The notes beneath the pieces are model-generated. The model ran no database searches. It worked only from the letters and a program-made list of their open reading frames with translations, and was not told where the DNA came from. The translations under genes were made by a program, and so were the position numbers. From JAFDVL01 sp963794955 (GTDB lineage Bacteria; Acidobacteriota; Blastocatellia; RBC074): a DNA stretch of 64,000 bases. Where the stretch lies: NCBI GenBank assembly GCA_963794955.1, contig CAWCGF010000019.1, positions 144,537-208,536 on the forward strand, read 5' to 3'. This document shows, in pieces, positions 35,478-45,228 of the stretch (positions are counted from its first letter, which is position 1; each line of letters begins with the position of its first letter).

Positions 35478-38039
35478 ATGAAATTCATTCTGCGCATGGC
35501 CTATCGTGAAATCCGTGCTTCCTGGCATCGGTTATTGTTCTTCTTCCTCTGCATTGCCATTGGCGTTGGCTCGATTGTCAGCCTGCGTTCTATCGTGCAA
35601 AACATTCGCGCTTCCGTGTCGCAACAGGCGCAAGCATTGCTAACCGCCGATGTGCAAATTTCTTCCAGCAATGCTTTCACTGACCAGGCCAAAGCGATCT
35701 TCGAGAAATATTACCAAGCGCCGAACGTGTTGGGGCACGCGGATTCCATTGAAATGCCAACGATGGTGCGGGCCCTCAACAACACGCAGGTCGCGCCCAA
35801 GCAAGTCGAGGTTCGTGCGGTGCAGTCGTCGTTTCCGTTTTACGGGGAAATGCTGCTGGCCGATGGGCTGCGCTACGACTTTTCGTTGCTCAAAGAGCGT
35901 GGCCTCGTTGTCCGCCCCGCCTTGTTGCAACAGCTCAACGTCAAGGTTGGCGATAAAGTCAAAATCGGCTCGCTGGAATTCACGATTCGTGGCGTGATTG
36001 AGCAGGAACCGGGCAATACGCTTACCGCCTTCAGCCTCGGCCCGCGCGTGTTTGCCAATTACGATGACGTGATCGCGGCAGGATTGACCGGCTTTGGTTC
36101 GCGTGTGCGCTATCGCATTCAACTCAAAACGCAAGCAGGGCAAGCCGAAGCCGTCACAAAGCAAATCAAAGAAGATTTGAAAGCACAGCCGCTCATCAAT
36201 GTGCGGTCATACCGCGAAGCCGAAAATCGCGTTGCCGAATCGTTTACCCAGGTCGAAAACTTCCTGAGCTTAATTGGCCTCATCATTCTGGTGCTGGGCG
36301 GCATCGGCATTTCCAGCGTGACGCGTGTGTTCATTCAGCAAAAGATGAAAACGATTGCAGTGCTGAAATGTCTGGGCGGCAGAAATGCGCGCGTGCTCGG
36401 CACATACCTTGTGCAAGTGATGGCGCTGGGTTTGATCGGCAGCGCGCTGGGCTTGGCGATTGCCAAAGTGGTGATGTTTATCTTGCCACGTTATCTGGCA
36501 GACCGCATCCCGCCGGGCATTACCATCGGGTTGACGTGGCCAGCGGTAGCGCAAGGCTTTGGCCTCGGCATTTTGATCGCGCTTTTGTTTGCCGCCTTGC
36601 CGTTATTGGAGATTCGCAATATCAAACCGATTCTGGTCTTGCGCGCGACCGATCCGGTGCATGGCCAGAAATGGTTTGACGGGCTAAAAATCGGCCTTGG
36701 CACCATCGTGATTATGGGCTTGCTCGCGCTCGCCGGATGGCAAGCCGGGTCACTGAAAATCGGGGCGATCTTTTTGGGCGGGCTGGCCGTAACGGCCTTC
36801 ATTCTGAATCTGGCCGGCTGGTTGCTGATTCGCTTTGTGAAGCAATTGCGTCATGTCAATTCGTTCGTACTGCGGCAAGGCATCAACAGTCTCTATCGCC
36901 CTGGCAATCAAACCAAAGTGATTTTGCTGGCGGTGGGGTTGGGCGCGTTTTTCATTATCTCCGTGCGCTTGCTGCAAGCGAATTTGCTGGATGAATTCAG
37001 TTTGAATTTGGGCGCGAATTCGCCCGACATGTACTTGATTGACATCCAACCGAAACAACGCGAAGCCGTCGCGGACACGATTGCGCAAGAGCTTGGCACT
37101 AAGCCGGAACTGATTCCGACGTTGCGGGCGCGGATTGTGGAAATCAATGGCAAAGCCATCAATCCTAATGCTAATGACAAAAATCAAAATCGCGGCCAAA
37201 ACCAAAGCCAGAATCAAGGAATGCTGGCGCGCGATTACACGCTGACGTATCGCACCTACCTTGATCCACAGGAAAAAATTGTCGCCGGGCAATTCTGGGA
37301 TTCGTCACCGAGCACACAAGCCGAAATCTCCATCGAAGAACTTGTGCAGGAGCAACTAAAAGTAAGCCTGGGCGACACGCTCACTTTTGATTTCGCCGGA
37401 CAACGCGTGACGAGCAAAATCACGAACGTTCGCCGCGTAGACTGGCGCAATGCGCGCATCGGCTTTCTGATTGTTTTTCGCCCCGGCGCACTGGATGAAA
37501 TGCCGCAGCAAATGCTTATTACCGCCGTCAAAGCACCTCCTCCCGGCCCTGCACGAGTGCAATTCCAACGGACACTCTTGGATCGCTTCGGCAATATTTC
37601 GGTGATTGATATCCGCGACATCATCGAAGCGGCGTCCAAGGTCATAGACACCGTTTCGACAGCGGTAACGTTTGTTGGCGGCTTTGTCTTTTTGAGCGGC
37701 CTGCTGATTCTGATCGGCTCGATTGCGATGACGAAATATCATCGCTTGTATGAGTCCGCGATCCTGAAAACATTAGGCGCGAAGCGCAAGCTGATTATCC
37801 TGATTACGCTTATTGAGTATGGTGTGATCGGACTGTTAGCCGGACTTATCGGCTCTGCCGCGGCCATTATTTTAAGTTGGTCGGTCAGTAAATACGGTCT
37901 TGAAATCGGCTGGTCATTCACGCCTTCCATCAACTTCCTGGGCGTGGCGCTGACGTTGTTGCTGGTGACGGTGATCGGCGTGCTGTCGAGTTGGGACGTA
38001 ATGATTAAGAAACCACTGGGGATTTTGCGCGCGGAATAA
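35478..38039 (+). CDS. FtsX-family ABC transporter permease (YbbP type)
   Basis: 853 residues, with the FtsX-type arrangement twice: an N-terminal helix (HRLLFFFLCIAIGVGSIVSL), periplasmic MacB-like domain, three helices (LGGIGISSVTRVFIQQKMKTIAVLKCLGGR is the coupling region), then a second set (FVGGFVFLSGLLILIGSIAM, ILKTLGAKRKLIILITLIEY). Two periplasmic loops flank a Gln/Asn-rich stretch (NQNRGQNQSQNQG) near residue 575. Such permeases work with a LolD/MacB-type ATPase to extrude or transfer hydrophobic or lipoprotein substrates. Confidence 0.88.
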   Translation: MKFILRMAYREIRASWHRLLFFFLCIAIGVGSIVSLRSIVQNIRASVSQQAQALLTADVQISSSNAFTDQAKAIFEKYYQAPNVLGHADSIEMPTMVRALNNTQVAPKQVEVRAVQSSFPFYGEMLLADGLRYDFSLLKERGLVVRPALLQQLNVKVGDKVKIGSLEFTIRGVIEQEPGNTLTAFSLGPRVFANYDDVIAAGLTGFGSRVRYRIQLKTQAGQAEAVTKQIKEDLKAQPLINVRSYREAENRVAESFTQVENFLSLIGLIILVLGGIGISSVTRVFIQQKMKTIAVLKCLGGRNARVLGTYLVQVMALGLIGSALGLAIAKVVMFILPRYLADRIPPGITIGLTWPAVAQGFGLGILIALLFAALPLLEIRNIKPILVLRATDPVHGQKWFDGLKIGLGTIVIMGLLALAGWQAGSLKIGAIFLGGLAVTAFILNLAGWLLIRFVKQLRHVNSFVLRQGINSLYRPGNQTKVILLAVGLGAFFIISVRLLQANLLDEFSLNLGANSPDMYLIDIQPKQREAVADTIAQELGTKPELIPTLRARIVEINGKAINPNANDKNQNRGQNQSQNQGMLARDYTLTYRTYLDPQEKIVAGQFWDSSPSTQAEISIEELVQEQLKVSLGDTLTFDFAGQRVTSKITNVRRVDWRNARIGFLIVFRPGALDEMPQQMLITAVKAPPPGPARVQFQRTLLDRFGNISVIDIRDIIEAASKVIDTVSTAVTFVGGFVFLSGLLILIGSIAMTKYHRLYESAILKTLGAKRKLIILITLIEYGVIGLLAGLIGSAAAIILSWSVSKYGLEIGWSFTPSINFLGVALTLLLVTVIGVLSSWDVMIKKPLGILRAE

Positions 38040-38042
38040 GGC

Positions 38043-40536
38043 TCACATGATTGCAGCACTGCTTACGCTGGCAGTTTGCCTTTGGCTCTCATCCAGTAAG
38101 AGTGGGGCGAAAAGAGCATCCAATCGCTTGCCATCTTTAACAAATAATTCGGCAGCATCTTTTTCTACCGGTTTCGAGAAATAATACCCTTGCCCACAAC
38201 CGCATCGCAGATTCCGTAATTGCGTCAGTTGGTCGAACGTCTCGACGCCTTCGGCAATCACTCCCATGCCTAAGCTTCCGGCCAGGGAAATAATGGTGCG
38301 GACAATTTCGACGTTTTCCTTTTCGGTTCATGCTCATCACAAAGGAGCGGTCAATCTTCAGGGTGTTGAGCGGGAAGCGGTGTAAATAGCTGAGGGAGGA
38401 ATAGCCCGTCCCGAAATCATCAATGCTCAATTCGATGCCCAAAGCGCGAATTTCGGTCAACTGCTTGATGGCGGCATCCACATTATCCATGACGGCGCTT
38501 TCGGTCAGTTCCAGTTTCAGATACCGGGACTCCAGCTTCGTGTCGTCCAGGATGCCCCGGATTTGTTCGATCAGATTGGGCTGCGTGAATTGTTTGCTGG
38601 AAAGATTGACACTCATTTGTAAGGGAAAGCTGGCCGGATAAAATTCCTGCCACTCTCTCATCTGGCGGCAGGCTTCATGTAAGACCCAATGACCAATTTG
38701 CAAAATCAGGCCGGTTTCTTCTGCCAGCGGAATGAACTGGGCGGGTGACACCAAACCACGTTCGGGATGCTTCCAGCGTACCAGGGCTTCAAATCCCGCC
38801 AGGCGTCCTGTTTCCAGGATAACAATCGGCTGGTAGCAGAGAAAGAATTCCTGGCGCTCAATAGCGCGGCGCATATCGTTTTCCATTTGCAGGCGGCTGG
38901 CTACTTGCGAATGCATGGTCTTGTCGAAGACCTCGTGGCATTTCGACCCGCGCGCCTTGGCTCGATACATGGCCGTATCGGCATCGCGCAGCAGGTCTTC
39001 GGGCTGCTCATATCCCATCGAACTGTCGGCAATGCCAATGCTGACGCTGATAAATATCTCATTGCCATTGATCGTAAATGGCGCTTCCAGCGCTTGCTGA
39101 ATCCGGGCGGCCACTTCCAGCGATTCACTGTAATGCGGCATTTCTTCCAGCAGCACAGTGAACTCATCTCCTCCCAAACGGGCAATCGTATCACCAGGGC
39201 GCAAACAGGATTCCAGACGGCCAGCCATGGCAATGAGCAGTTGATCGCCAACGGCATGACCCAAACTATCATTGATGATCTTGAAGCGGTCAAAATCCAA
39301 AAACAGCACGGCGAACTGACGATTGGGATAGCGCTTCCCGCGCTCCATGGCCAATTTTACGTGATCCAGAAATAAGGCGCGGTTGGGCAGCCCCGTCAAG
39401 CCATCGTGAAAGGCATCGTGCAACAATTGGGCTTCAGCCCGCTTACGCTCGCTGATGTCCTGAAGCTGAAAGACCAACCGATTTTCCTTGGTAACCAGAT
39501 CGCGCACCAACGAAACACTCCAGATGACCCAAATGGTATGGCCATTCTTATGCAGATACTGCTGCTCCATCTGAAAGGTTGGGATGATTCCTTCCAGCAA
39601 CTGATGAACCTGCACCAGGGCCGCCCCCAAATCACTCGGATGAACCAGGGATTGAAAATACTTGCCCACCAGTTCCTGATTACTATATCCCGTGATCTGA
39701 CATAACGCTTGATTAACCTGTAGCCAGCGGCCTTGTGGGTCCACCAGCGCCATACCGACGGCAGAATGATCGAACGCACTGCGAAAGCGCGTCTCGCTTT
39801 CCTGTAATTCCGCCAGGTGCTTTTCCGCCGCTTCAATATTTTTCAGATAAGGCCGCATCGCCAGGTAACTGGCCACCATAAGCGGTACTGTCAGAATAAG
39901 CGCCCAGAAGCCGTAGAAATGAATCAGGGCGCTGGCCACGCCTGCCATCACCGCTCCTGAGATAGGCGTCACCATGACCCAGGCATAATTTTCATACCAG
40001 GTGCGCAGCAGCGGTTGGCCGGTTTTGAGCGTCACCACCGGAGTCAACAAGAAGGTGTTGATAAATCCCTGCGCTACCGACAACAAGAGCAAGCCACCAA
40101 CATAGATGAAAAATGTTTCGCGGCGATGCGCCAGCAAGCGCAAATCTCCCAACGTTAGATTGACCAGCAGGCAGGCCAGAAAGAGGGAAAGACAGATAAC
40201 CGCAACATTGGTGGCTACCGTGATCCAGCGTTTAGCGTGCCGGGCGGAATCACTGGCAGAAGCGGTAGCCGCCACGATGACCGCCGGCCCCATCCCAAAG
40301 AGCAAGACGGTCAGGAAGACAAAGGTGTCCGAAACCGTCACGGCATTTTTCGCATTGGGAATGCGCGCCGCCGCAATTTGGCTGATCACAATGGTAAAAA
40401 CACCCAATGCTACCCATTGCGGATCAAACGGTTCACGCCACAGATAGAAGGTGGCACAGCCGATGCTGCCAACGCCCAGCGCGATCAGGAGCAGTTTATA
40501 GTTTCTGATTTTGTTTTCTATCGTCTGGCCTAACAT
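38043..40536 (-). CDS. Membrane PAS-GGDEF-EAL protein 1 (one apparent frameshift)
   Basis: About seven hydrophobic segments at the N-terminus (MASE-like), then PAS (RSAFDHSAVGMALVDPQGRW), GGDEF (RPGDTIARLGGDEF with the RxxD inhibitory site) and EAL (AGFEALVRWKHP, LSIDDFGTGYSSLSYLHRF, TLKIDRSF). Near 38325 one extra G in AAAAGG moves the frame; restored, it continues through MGVIAEGVETFDQLTQLR to SAAIM, stop at 38043. Both catalytic motifs look intact, so it could make or break c-di-GMP. It follows GNAT 1 at the far end of the protease array. ATG 40536 is used; the upstream in-frame start at 40578 is possible. Confidence 0.85.
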
Positions 40537-40798
40537 GAATAATCCATTGGGAAGCACGGGCGCGAGCGTGGGGCACACTGCCGACCAATGCCTCGCTGAA
40601 AATAGTGTGAAGATGTCTTGAAGCCGTGACGATTTGATGACAAACCGATAGAAAAAGGAAATAGGGTCACATTGTCTCTATTATAGCGGTTTGCGTGCGA
40701 CCCGTGTCAGTCGCCCGCCGTAAGGAAGGGCTACTTCGGGAAGGCGTTCTTTTTCTTAATGTATACCGTAAACGGGCATAAATTGAACCAAGGATTTA

Positions 40799-40874
40799 CC
40801 GCCAACGGACAAAGGAGCAAAGAGACAAAGCACCTGATTTAATTAGGTTTCTTTGCCTCTTTGCTCCTTGGCGT
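40799..40874. repeat. Inverted repeat in the 40.6-40.9 kb gap
   Basis: Imperfect arms of ~27-30 bases (GGAGCAAAGAG paired with CTCTTTGCTCC, with ACAAAG against CTTTG inside). It lies between the first GGDEF-EAL gene and the GNAT 1 stop, so it may terminate the GNAT transcript. I see no other gene in 40.58-40.94 kb. Confidence 0.55.
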
Positions 40875-40937
40875 TGAAACGGTTCAGCTTGTGCCCGTGC
40901 GCAGTCTGGCTTGCGCCACACGGAAGATAGACGGCGA

Positions 40938-41350
40938 TTAATGCCCGCTTGGCTGATAGCGCACCAGATGCGAGATGCTCTGTACCTTGAAGCCTGCTTT
41001 CTGATAAAACGAAAGGGCGCGTTGGTCATCAGCACCCGCATACAAACAGATCGCCGGATACTGTTGCAGCAACGTTGCCCCTAACTGTTTGAGCACGGCA
41101 CTGCCAAAGCCGGTCTTGCGTAAATCTTCGCGCGTCCAAACGCCTTCCAAATACACCGCCTCCAGGCTCTCGCTCACGATGTCGGTTTTGAAAGCGATGC
41201 CTTGTTCATCGCGCACAATCCAGACGCGTCCCTTTTCAATGCGGGCCAGCATTCGTTGGCGAAAGCCAAGCGGGTCTTTGACGGATGGGTCAACGCCATT
41301 CCATTCCAGGTATGTCCGCGCGTGTAGGGTGGCCACTTCCTCTAATTCTT
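40938..41350 (-). repeat. Near-identical segment shared with 45229-45641
   Basis: This ~400-bp stretch (C-terminal half of GNAT 1) matches the same part of GNAT 2 at ~97% by eye, with about twelve substitutions and almost all of them silent (one visible amino-acid change, Thr to Ala). The N-terminal halves differ strongly. The pattern fits gene conversion or a recent partial duplication. Confidence 0.8.
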
Positions 41351-41885
41351 CCGCCTGCACTTGTCGCAAGCCAGTTACCGTCGCCGCCTGGTCGTGGATG
41401 CGCGTGGCCACGCATAACGCTTCCTGCTCTTCGCTCAGCACCTGCCGCCCTGTAGTCGTTTCATTGAAGACCTGGCGAAAGGACGCCACCGCTTCGGCGG
41501 AACCCATTAAATTCGTTACTTCCAGTCGATGAGAGGCTTGGGCGACCTGGCCAAAATAGCGCGCCGCCAGGGCGTCACAACTGAGCAGGGTGTGATGCCC
41601 GATGAGGGCCATCCCGCTGAGGCGACCAGCACAGAAATAGCCGTAGAAGCTGCCGCGATTGCGTTCGCTGACTAAGCCATGATCGCGGATGAACCCAATC
41701 AGCGACAGATTTTCTAAGGGGCGCTGATTTAGGTGCTGTAGGGCAAGAGACTCCTCTCCCTCTACCAATTTGCGCACCTGGATATGAAATCCATTGCCCA
41801 TTGCCACAGCCTCAATTGCGTTACGATATCTTGCCAAACAGGAACCTGCGGCGGCGTCAGATGGAGTTGAAGCATGCTTATTCAT
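40938..41885 (-). CDS. GNAT-family acetyltransferase 1 (DUF4081-like N-terminus)
   Basis: 315 residues in two halves: an N-terminal DUF4081-like region (LENLSLIGFIRDHGL, YGYFCAGRLSGMALIGHHTLLS) and a C-terminal GNAT domain with the acetyl-CoA loop EGVWTREDLRKTGFGSAVL (R/Q-x-x-G-x-G/A type) and a late LYAGADDQRALSFYQKAGF. It is expected to acetylate an amine in the cytoplasm; the substrate is unknown. It is immediately downstream of S8 protease 1. Its last ~400 bases are nearly identical to those of GNAT 2. Confidence 0.82.
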   Translation of the reverse strand: MNKHASTPSDAAAGSCLARYRNAIEAVAMGNGFHIQVRKLVEGEESLALQHLNQRPLENLSLIGFIRDHGLVSERNRGSFYGYFCAGRLSGMALIGHHTLLSCDALAARYFGQVAQASHRLEVTNLMGSAEAVASFRQVFNETTTGRQVLSEEQEALCVATRIHDQAATVTGLRQVQAEELEEVATLHARTYLEWNGVDPSVKDPLGFRQRMLARIEKGRVWIVRDEQGIAFKTDIVSESLEAVYLEGVWTREDLRKTGFGSAVLKQLGATLLQQYPAICLYAGADDQRALSFYQKAGFKVQSISHLVRYQPSGH

Positions 41886-41992
41886 GATTTATTACCCGAT
41901 TCCTGAATCGGACCGTTATTAGTCGCTTAAATCCTTCGTCTTCCAGGCAAAGATTGAGGGAGAAACGGGACCTTCCTCCCTCGTTGAGGCTG

Positions 41993-44101
41993 CTACTGTA
42001 TAGGGTGCATAGCAGGCGTATCATCTCCAAAAATTGCTGATCCACTGTTGGCGTTCAGCGCTGTCGTACTGCGCGACGCACGGGTGGTGCCATCGGCCAG
42101 CAACAAGCCATCGGCCAGCAACAAGCCATCGGCCAGCAACAAGCCATCGGCCAGCAACAAGCCATCGGCCAGCAACAAGCCATCGGCCAGTAACAAGCCA
42201 TCGGCCAACAGGAGCCCTGAACTGGCAATGTTCACAACCCCTGATTTCACTCCTATTGCACTGGATACTTTACCTGACACTTTCTTAAATACGTCTTTCG
42301 ACACGACCGTCGCATCCGCCAGCACATTGGCTTGGCCATAGACCGCCTGCCATTTTGTCATCAACTCTGGGCCATAGAGAAAACCATAGTTGGTAATGAC
42401 ACCTTGGCCCCAATTGAAGCTTTCATTGGCAATCGTACTTTGTGGCATCGGCAGTGCGGCAGTTAAAAGTGGATCCCCAGTACTGGTTGGAAGCGTAGCA
42501 ACGACCAACTGGGCCACTCTTGTTGCGCCATCAATGTTGAGCAGTCCTGCACCCTGTTCGAGCATATTGAAATTCTTGAGCGGTTGTGCGGTGTACATCA
42601 GGATAGCTTTGATCAGATCGGGGGTCAGGTTCGGATTCATTTGCAGCAACAAGGCCACCGTACCCGAAACAATTGGCGCGGCCATTGAGGTTCCACTCAA
42701 CTGTAACAACCGGTCATCTTTGCTGGCAGTCGGATTGATTAACAAGCTGGAGTGATTTTGGGCCAGCTTATTGTTTGTCCAAGTAATGTAATTATATGCC
42801 GAAGCTCCGATCAGCTTGTTGCCAGGTGCGATGAGGTCCGGCTTAATCAAATTGTCATATTTTCTGACCCCCTTGGTATCCGTGGTGTAGCCCCGGGTCG
42901 GGCCGCGTGAGCTATAGGTGGCAACGGCATCATCCGATCTGACATCGGTGCCAAAGGTATTGGCAGCGCCGACGGTGATAACGGAAGGGTCAATGCCTGG
43001 GGAATGAATCCCGCCATAGATTTTGCCCCCAGTGATGTCTTTTCCGTCGTTGCCCGCTGCCGCGACTACAACAATGCCGGCATCGTGTGCGCGCCGCACC
43101 GCCAAACATAAGGGGTCTGTCAGATAACTGTCCTTGGCCAGCGCGCCCAGGCTCAGATTGATGACGCGAATATTTTGCGCTGCTTGATTGGTGATGCACC
43201 AGTTAACCGCATTGATAATATTGCTGGCGGTGCCCATCCCATTTTCATCCAGAACGCGGAGACTCAGGATTTTCGCCTGGGGGGCAATACCAGTATAGGC
43301 ACCACCGCCCAGGTCGTTGCTTCCGATGGTCATGGAAGTAACGTGGCTGCCATGACCGTGAGGATCAGCGGTAATGTTTTGTCCGGTAAAGTCCTGTTTA
43401 TAGGCGACACGTGAGAGTCCTGAAATTGAGTCTAGCAGTTCTTGTTTGTCATCCACGCCGCTGTCGAGTATGGCAATGCCGATCCCGTTGCCATTGAGCG
43501 TGGTATTGCTAATAAGTTGGCGTATCCGTGTCGCCCCCGTGGTGGCTTCGACGTGGCCCATCGCCTTAATGAGGCGGTTCGGACTAACGTAAGTGACCGC
43601 CGCATCGGCGGCAATTTGCCGAATCGCGGTGCGCGGCGCTTCCACCACAATGAAACCCGCTGTCGTGAGTTCCGAGCTGATGCGTCCGCCCAACGCTTGT
43701 ACTTTCTCCTGCCACAGCACACTGGGGAGCGTGGAGGAGGTTTGCAAGATAAAGCTTTGCCGCTCTTCTGGTAAAACTGCCAAAGACGGCAGCAGCGATC
43801 CGTTCACTTTATGAAGCGAGTAATCTTCCTCGCTCGTTTCATTGTTTTTTGCCTGGGAAGCGATTCTTTTGAGCCGAGCTTCTCGCACTTCCGCCAGGGT
43901 TTTGCCGTAAAGGCTGGCCAGTTCGTCCTCGTCATCCTGTTTTAGCAGCTCAGCCAAATCAGGAGCAATTTTCAATTTCTGGATGGTAGTTGAGGTGTAC
44001 TTGTTGATGACTGGTTGAGACCTGACACCAACAAGTACAGTAGATATGGAAAGTATGGTTGCCAGTAATGTGCAGAATGATTTTTTTGCAGTTTGTTTCA
44101 T
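41993..44101 (-). CDS. Repeat-tailed subtilisin-like protease 1 (S8)
   Basis: 702 residues from ATG 44101, signal peptide (FCTLLATILSISTVLVGVRS). An I9-like propeptide ends in AVTYVSPNRLIKAMGHVEATTG. The triad is Asp in IAILDSGVD (about residue 215), His in GHGSHVTSM (about 250) and Ser in LSGTSMAAPIV (about 470), with oxyanion Asn in AAAGNDGKD. A C-terminal ~150-residue region is followed by seven LLLADG hexapeptides (about 630-672) and the end SGSAIFGDDTPAMH. Intact, without frameshift. It is followed by GNAT 1 and preceded by two tandem leader RNAs. Probably secreted or surface-bound; the substrate is unknown. Confidence 0.88.
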   Translation of the reverse strand: MKQTAKKSFCTLLATILSISTVLVGVRSQPVINKYTSTTIQKLKIAPDLAELLKQDDEDELASLYGKTLAEVREARLKRIASQAKNNETSEEDYSLHKVNGSLLPSLAVLPEERQSFILQTSSTLPSVLWQEKVQALGGRISSELTTAGFIVVEAPRTAIRQIAADAAVTYVSPNRLIKAMGHVEATTGATRIRQLISNTTLNGNGIGIAILDSGVDDKQELLDSISGLSRVAYKQDFTGQNITADPHGHGSHVTSMTIGSNDLGGGAYTGIAPQAKILSLRVLDENGMGTASNIINAVNWCITNQAAQNIRVINLSLGALAKDSYLTDPLCLAVRRAHDAGIVVVAAAGNDGKDITGGKIYGGIHSPGIDPSVITVGAANTFGTDVRSDDAVATYSSRGPTRGYTTDTKGVRKYDNLIKPDLIAPGNKLIGASAYNYITWTNNKLAQNHSSLLINPTASKDDRLLQLSGTSMAAPIVSGTVALLLQMNPNLTPDLIKAILMYTAQPLKNFNMLEQGAGLLNIDGATRVAQLVVATLPTSTGDPLLTAALPMPQSTIANESFNWGQGVITNYGFLYGPELMTKWQAVYGQANVLADATVVSKDVFKKVSGKVSSAIGVKSGVVNIASSGLLLADGLLLADGLLLADGLLLADGLLLADGLLLADGLLLADGTTRASRSTTALNANSGSAIFGDDTPAMHPIQ
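42089..42214 (-). repeat. Seven 18-bp tandem repeats in protease 1
   Basis: Five exact copies of the unit gccatcggccagcaacaa on the plus strand, then two variants. The unit encodes LLLADG on the minus strand. Repeat number could change by slippage without breaking the frame. Confidence 0.95.
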
Positions 44102-44144
44102 TGGTCTTACTTCTAAAATTAAAAATGATAGTTTAAGAGCCGAC

Positions 44145-44196
44145 ATAAACAAGTATGGCCGACTCCTCCACCAAATAAGATGAAAGGGTCGGCCGT
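44145..44196 (-). terminator. Terminator-like hairpin after leader 1a
   Basis: On the minus strand GGCCGAC pairs with GUCGGCC over a ~29-base loop, followed by AUACUUGUUU. It separates leader 1a from the protease 1 start codon. Confidence 0.6.
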
Positions 44197-44210
44197 ACGA
44201 TAAATTTACG

Positions 44211-44380
44211 GACGTCTCTTCGGGGGCCTCCGCTGCCGTGACTGGAAGGATGAAGGATGAGGGATGAAGGATGAATTTTACTTCATCGTTCCTCGTTCCT
44301 ACTTCCTCGTTCCAGCGTTAGGCCGGTTGGCACTTGCCCGCTCTAGCTTTCGCTACGAGAGAAGGCTCTTATCGGTGACG
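44211..44380 (-). ncRNA. GEMM-I-like leader RNA 1a (protease 1, proximal copy)
   Basis: Minus-strand order: a CGUC/GACG closing stem, a hairpin with GAAA tetraloop (UAGC-GAAA-GCUA), GCGGGCAAGUGCCA, the core ACCGGCCUAACG, a long low-complexity stem, then CACGGCAGCGG and CCCCGAAGAGACG. This core is close to the c-di-GMP class I (GEMM-I) consensus (CCGGCCUAA and GGCAGC..GG..CCG). The GEMM strand CGCAAAGCC is altered to GCGGGCAAGU. The ligand is not proven. Confidence 0.6.
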
Positions 44381-44444
44381 TGCTTGGCGATGTAAATATC
44401 TGTCCTGCACCCGCACAATGTGCGATCCGCGCGACGGCACAAAC

Positions 44445-44497
44445 AAGAATGGCCGACTCCTTCACCGATAAGATGAAAGATTCGGCCGTAGGATAAA
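44445..44497 (-). terminator. Terminator-like hairpin after leader 1b
   Basis: CGGCCGA pairs with UCGGCC across a long loop and is followed by AUUCUUGUUUGU. It sits between the two tandem leaders, so transcription must pass two such hairpins to reach protease 1. Confidence 0.6.
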
Positions 44498-44502
44498 TTA
44501 CG

Positions 44503-44608
44503 GACGTCTCTTCGGGGGCCTCCGCTGCCCTTCCACTTGCGTGGGGTAGGCCGGTTGGCACTTGCCCGCTCTGGCTTTCGCTACGAGAGAAGGCCCTTAT
44601 CGGTGACG
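44503..44608 (-). ncRNA. GEMM-I-like leader RNA 1b (protease 1, distal copy, short stem)
   Basis: The same element as the other leaders, but the variable stem is only CCAC-GCAA-GUGG (GNRA loop) instead of the long low-complexity stem. It keeps the GAAA-capped hairpin, ACCGGCCUA and GGGCAGCGG with CCCCCGAAGAGACG. The neighbouring GGGC/GCC pairing covaries with GAG/CUC in the other copies. It is probably closest to the basal form. Confidence 0.6.
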
Positions 44609-44639
44609 CGCTAGAAACTAAATAGATCGTGTCCTGCAC

Positions 44640-45228
44640 CCGCATAATGTGCGCCTGTCCGCTCACTGTGCGATCCGATAACAGGGATAAGATAACGCCC
44701 AGGTTTCACGAAGCAATGATCTGAATGTGATAGCTTTAGCAGCATCTTAAAAACTACCACTTTTGGTGCGCCTGGCACTCTGCCTGTAGCACTCCTCCAA
44801 CTCCAGCGCGGGAATAGCGTCTGGCATGTAATAAACGAAAGAAGGACGAAGAGCGTACCGTAACCTGTGCAATTGCGGAGGGCTTCGCTTATGTCCAAAT
44901 TGTTTTTTAGGGAACTCTTCCGCAACCACTTGCGGTATGTTCGTTTTCACCAAACAACTATGCAAGCGACAACTGTAGTCGGAGGTTTATCAAGGGGAGT
45001 TTATCGCAGAAGAAAAAAGGCAGGCAGTGAAGGTAAGGCGGAGGCGCAAGCTATAGAGATCGAGAAAAAGGAGTTTTCCGAAACTATCCGCTGGGACGCG
45101 AGGTTCATCGCCTCTGTACCCGGCAATGAATTGCCGGGCTACTAGCAAACGTCCCGCTGGAACGAAATCGAAAAAACATTTTCTTGAAGCCTATACCAGC
45201 CTGTATCTCCAAAGAGAGAGACTAAATC
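44640..45228. other. Intergenic, promoter-containing region upstream of protease 1
   Basis: No convincing gene. The stretch GTCCTGCACCCGCATAATGTGCG has a near copy at about 44402-44424, showing that the ~230-bp leader unit was duplicated as a whole. The promoter of protease 1 is probably here. Confidence 0.5.

Noticed and set aside
42089..42214. CRISPR-like array
   Set aside because: Units are 18 bp, directly adjacent with no spacers, and lie inside a coding frame.
42034..42341. Plus-strand open frames with repeated SHRPAT/NKPSAS peptides opposite protease 1
   Set aside because: They are the complementary reading of the 18-bp repeats; the same kind of frame appears opposite every repeat tail, and none has a ribosome site.
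44211..44380. Cobalamin or Moco riboswitch for the protease leaders
   Set aside because: No B12 box and no Moco-RNA core could be recognised; the core and its order fit GEMM-I better.
44611..45145. Open frames in the region upstream of protease 1
   Set aside because: No recognisable domain, poor start context, and they overlap leader/promoter sequence.
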